44,507 nucleotides of DNA, taken from positions 1 to 44,507 of the forward strand of contig NZ_VTZU01000058.1 in the NCBI RefSeq assembly GCF_008370685.1. The letters are read 5' to 3'. The notes under the pieces were generated by a model. That model made no database searches. It was not told the DNA's origin and saw only the letters and a list, made by a program, of their open reading frames with translations. Made by a program: the position numbers and the translations under genes. Positions within the stretch are counted from its first letter, which is position 1. Every line of letters begins with the position of its first letter. The DNA comes from Aquimarina sp. RZ0 (GTDB taxonomy: Bacteria; Bacteroidota; Bacteroidia; Flavobacteriales; Flavobacteriaceae). This document shows positions 42,057-44,507 of the stretch, piece by piece.

Positions 42057-42166
42057 TTGCGTTAGGGATAGTAATGAAAACCCCGCAATATTAACTCCTG
42101 AGCTTGGCGAAGTGAGCTAATGTGAGGAGTTGTAATGGATAGCCCGACCTGTAAGGTAACGCCCCA
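42057..42166. repeat. Long palindromic intergenic repeat, copy 2
   Basis: This roughly 110-bp element has outer arms TTGCGTTAGGGATAG and GGATAGCCCGAC...AACGCCC. Inside is a hairpin with arms AACTCCT and AGGAGTT. It is related to 21284-21381 in inverted orientation and sits between the pRiA4b-like gene and cbiD. Confidence 0.55.
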
Positions 42167-42177
42167 AAAAGTAATTA

Positions 42178-42305
42178 TTAACCTGAGTTTTTGATTCGTA
42201 ATGTAGAAGAAAAAATCGTCAATTTGAGTGCTTTGGCGAAGGGAAAATGTATCGAGCATTGGTTTTCAAACTCAAAACGCTCGTTTTTGACGCAAAATTC
42301 TTATC
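42178..42305 (-). repeat. Repeat family A, copy 3 (inverted)
   Basis: Read on the - strand it contains GAAATTCTGATAAG, GAGTTTGAAAACCAATGCTC, CCCTTCGCCAAAG and CTTCTACATTACGAATC. It aligns along its length with copies at 25628-25832 and 27798-27897. Short frames here are not genes. Confidence 0.55.
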
Positions 42306-42392
42306 AGAATTTCACTCAAACTAATATATTTGGGATTAATCGAGCTCAGGCTGTTATGTTAAAAAACAAACTATAAACCAAAAGGTGAATCT

Positions 42393-43490
42393 TTGAGGGA
42401 ACTACAAGACATACCCAATACACCACTGCGCAGAGGCTATACCACAGGAGCTTGTGCAACTGCCTGTACTAAGGCTGCGTTACTCAGTTTAATCATGCAA
42501 CAAGAAATTAAAGAAACACAAATACAACTCCCTATTGGGAAAATAGTTACATTTCGAACAAAACTGATTTCGCTCACTACCAAAGATACTACATATGCCA
42601 CCATAAAAGATGCTGGAGATGATCCTGATGTAACACATCAGGCAGAAATCTCTGCAACTGTATCGCTTACTACTACCGGAGCTATTCTTTTTAAAAGAGG
42701 AAACGGTGTAGGGCTGGTAACACTTCCTGGATTAGAAATTCCTGTGGGAGAACCTGCCATTAACCCTGTCCCCAGAGCAATGATGGCTGCCGTTTGTAAA
42801 AAAATACTGTCTGATCACAAACTAGAAAAGAATGGGGTTACCATAACCATATCTGTGAAAAATGGTGAGCAACTGGCAAAACGAACCTTAAACAGCCGCC
42901 TGGGAATTTTACACGGAATTTCGATATTGGGAACCACAGGAATTGTCACTCCTTTTTCTGCTGCATCATATATCGCCAGTATAGAGCAAGGAATTGATGT
43001 GGCGATTGCTAATGGAAAAACTGAACTATTAATTAATTCTGGTGCGCGTAGTGAAAAAATGTTAAAGGCTTTATTCCCTGAAATAGATGATATTGCTTGT
43101 GTACATTATGGTAATTGGATACAGGAAACTTTTGAAAAAATTCATCAATCTCCGCAGATTACCAAAGTAGCTATGGGCATTATGCTCGGTAAAGCGGCAA
43201 AACTGGCGCAAGGTAATACCAATACACATAGTGGAAAAACGACCTGGGATAAAAAATTTATTTATCAACTAGCTATAGAAGCTGGATATCCTGAGGATAT
43301 TGCCTACAAAGTTTTAGCATTAAATATGGCTGGGCGTCTCAAAGAAATTTTTACTTTTACTGATCAGGAAAAATTTTATCAAAAATTACTAGAACGATGT
43401 CATTATTATTGTCAGAAAATAGCACCAAATGTGGAGCTGCACTTGTATTTACTCAATAATGATGGTCACCATATAGCCCGTACTTTATGA
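42393..43490 (+). CDS. cbiD: Cobalt-precorrin-5B C1-methyltransferase
   Basis: The 365-residue protein is CbiD. It has the opening LRRGYTTGACATACTKAAL, KDAGDDPDVTHQAEI, GVGLVTLPGLEIPVGEPAINPVPR and GTTGIVTPFSAASYIASI. It methylates C1 with release of the C20-C1 fragment in the anaerobic pathway, confirming cobalt-early chemistry. The start is TTG at 42393, preceded by AAAGGTG at a good spacing; the conserved motif begins a few residues in, and no ATG fits. Its stop overlaps the permease start by 4 bp. A 386-bp repeat-filled gap separates it from the previous gene. Confidence 0.93.
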   Translation: MRELQDIPNTPLRRGYTTGACATACTKAALLSLIMQQEIKETQIQLPIGKIVTFRTKLISLTTKDTTYATIKDAGDDPDVTHQAEISATVSLTTTGAILFKRGNGVGLVTLPGLEIPVGEPAINPVPRAMMAAVCKKILSDHKLEKNGVTITISVKNGEQLAKRTLNSRLGILHGISILGTTGIVTPFSAASYIASIEQGIDVAIANGKTELLINSGARSEKMLKALFPEIDDIACVHYGNWIQETFEKIHQSPQITKVAMGIMLGKAAKLAQGNTNTHSGKTTWDKKFIYQLAIEAGYPEDIAYKVLALNMAGRLKEIFTFTDQEKFYQKLLERCHYYCQKIAPNVELHLYLLNNDGHHIARTL

Positions 43491-44197
43491 ATATCATGAA
43501 CCTTGCCCGTCCGCTAATTGCCGGAATATTACATTCTTTTGAACCTGATCATATGTCTGCGGTTTCTGTCTTGGCAGCAGAAAATGCTATCAAGAAAAAA
43601 AAAGTATCTTTTGTAACAGTGTTTACAGCATCACAATGGGCGTTTGGTCACTCGGTTACCTTATTACTATTTGGAGGAATTGCTTTGCTATTCAGAGCGG
43701 CATTGCTGGCTTTTGTAGAAAGTATTTCTTACTGGGCAGAATTCTCTGTAGGTCCCATTATGATCTGGTTAGGGGTGATGGCAATCAGAAGAAATCATAA
43801 GATCAATGCAATGATGGCAGATCATAAAAAGATCGAAGCTCACGAACATATAGCTAATAACCCTATCCATCTCCATGGTAAAACAGGAGAGGAAATTGCA
43901 ATGAATCCCGTTAATCGTTCTTTTTGGATTGGTATGTTACACGGATTGGCAGGTACAGGAGGCGCACTAACCTCAGCGTTGATTATTAGTGCGGATACTA
44001 TTTCTGACGCCATTTTAATTCTGATTGTAGAATCTATTGGTATTATTTTTTCTATGGGTGTGTACAGTTATGTACTGATCTTTACGATGAGCCGATTTAT
44101 AGAACGTAATATAGCCATTTTTAAATGGATGAATGGAGTGATTGGGGTAATTTCTATTCTTGCAGGATTGCTTGTGTTACAAAGCGTGCTTTTTTGA
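43487..44197 (+). CDS. Nickel/cobalt permease (NiCoT/NicO-type)
   Basis: The 236-residue integral membrane protein has six or so hydrophobic helices and the HX4DH signature in the first helix (HSFEPDHMSAVS), characteristic of Ni/Co transporters. FGHSVTLLLFGG follows in the second helix. A His-rich cytosolic loop lies at about 105-130 (NHKINAMMADHKK...HEHIANNPIHLHG). GMLHGLAGTGGALTSALII is a further conserved helix. It should import cobalt for the corrin pathway. It overlaps cbiD by 4 bp and ends the block; repeat R4 begins right after its stop codon. Confidence 0.82.
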   Translation: MNIMNLARPLIAGILHSFEPDHMSAVSVLAAENAIKKKKVSFVTVFTASQWAFGHSVTLLLFGGIALLFRAALLAFVESISYWAEFSVGPIMIWLGVMAIRRNHKINAMMADHKKIEAHEHIANNPIHLHGKTGEEIAMNPVNRSFWIGMLHGLAGTGGALTSALIISADTISDAILILIVESIGIIFSMGVYSYVLIFTMSRFIERNIAIFKWMNGVIGVISILAGLLVLQSVLF

Positions 44198-44295
44198 GTA
44201 AACTACCTAGAGGCAAGCTCACGAGGTATTTATTAGAAAAAACATTTCGATTTCGAGTCAAACTTCGGAGCATTTAAATCTCGATTATCGAGTAA
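44198..44295 (+). repeat. Triple-palindrome repeat R, copy R4
   Basis: Begins GTAAACTACCTAGAGG directly after the permease TGA, retains most of the central dyads (with changes, CGAGTCAAACTTCG) and ends CTCGATTATCGAGTAATG. Confidence 0.7.
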
Positions 44296-44377
44296 TGATT
44301 TTATATATATGACTGTCGGATTCCTTGCATAAGATCGATAATTTACGTATCTTCTTGTTTTAAGGCGATTTATTCTA

Positions 44378-44507
44378 ATGAAGATTCAAGATTTTTTCAA
44401 GAAATTTCCAGATGAAGTGAGTTGTAAAACTCATTTCAAAGCAGAAAGAGACAAACAAGGAGTTATTTGTAAACGATGTTCAGGTATGGAACATTATTGG
44501 ATTTCTA
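44378..44507 (+). CDS. IS1595-family transposase, 5' part (cut by window end)
   Basis: The first 43 codons read MKIQDFFKKFPDEVSCKTHF, then a zinc-ribbon with CKRC and EHYWIS. This is the usual N-terminus of IS1595-family transposases. The gene runs off the window. The left end of the IS is probably within 44310-44340 (TGACTGTCGGATTCC), but without the right end the inverted repeat cannot be confirmed. Confidence 0.8.
   Translation, partial: MKIQDFFKKFPDEVSCKTHFKAERDKQGVICKRCSGMEHYWIS

Noticed and set aside
42191..42376. 61-codon + frame before cbiD
   Set aside because: It is made of the inverted family A repeat and is not kept in the other copies.
22976..44295. CRISPR array from the repeated ATTATCGAG units
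   Set aside because: Copies are kilobases apart, internally palindromic and lack regular spacers or cas genes.

Overview
The window is AT-rich chromosomal DNA from a Bacteroidota bacterium. It is most likely a marine member of the Flavobacteriaceae, perhaps Aquimarina-like, although that genus name is a guess. The supporting signs are -7 boxes of the TAnnTTTG type, a hybrid two-component regulator fused to an AraC domain, CsbD-like and DoxX proteins of flavobacterial type, and many dispersed palindromic repeats between genes.

Layout. (1) 1-4946: on the + strand a GT14 glycosyltransferase, a CsbD-like small protein and a stand-alone GroES. Facing them on the - strand is a compact three-gene unit: a small protein, a DUF1611/DgcN-type protein, and a fused PLP racemase plus VanX-type dipeptidase. 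This unit looks like a D-amino-acid or D-dipeptide pathway. (2) 5935-18819: a 12.8 kb genomic island in the 3' end of the initiator tRNA gene, bounded by a perfect 44-bp direct repeat. It carries four - strand genes: an AAA+ ATPase and a subtilisin-like protease (an IetAS-type pair), a 7TMR-DISM/histidine kinase/receiver/AraC hybrid regulator, and a 1,887-residue protein ending in a TIM-barrel glycosidase-like domain. Two 17-bp direct repeats, 21 bp apart, abut a promoter in front of the giant gene, so the regulator probably controls it. No integrase is visible. (3) 19240-24166: leuC, leuD, a citramalate-synthase-type gene and leuB. (4) 24886-27517: DinB-like, TlpA-like lipoprotein and DoxX genes among repeats. 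(5) 28058-44197: a cobalamin block (cobW, PduO-type adenosyltransferase, cobI, a cobJ-cobH fusion, cobL, a cbiG-cobM fusion, cobK, a zinc-finger pRiA4b-ORF3-like protein, cbiD and a Ni/Co permease). It is interrupted at 32119-36663 by an opposite-strand pair: a GH31 enzyme resembling alpha-1,4-glucan lyases and a haem-motif lipoprotein. (6) 44378-end: the 5' part of an IS1595-family transposase.

How the parts work together. CbiD plus CbiG indicate the anaerobic, early-cobalt corrin route, with cobalt supplied by the permease and possibly handled by CobW. The leu/cim genes can serve leucine synthesis, the pyruvate route to 2-oxobutyrate and isoleucine, or both. The island genes look like one regulated accessory module, plausibly for defence or antagonism.

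Repeats are a second theme. There are two copies of a 160-bp foldback MITE with 3-bp target duplications, one of which duplicates the stop codon of the GH31 gene. There are four copies of a roughly 100-bp triple-palindrome repeat, one inserted inside a copy of another repeat family, and two copies of a long palindromic element near the leu and cob genes.
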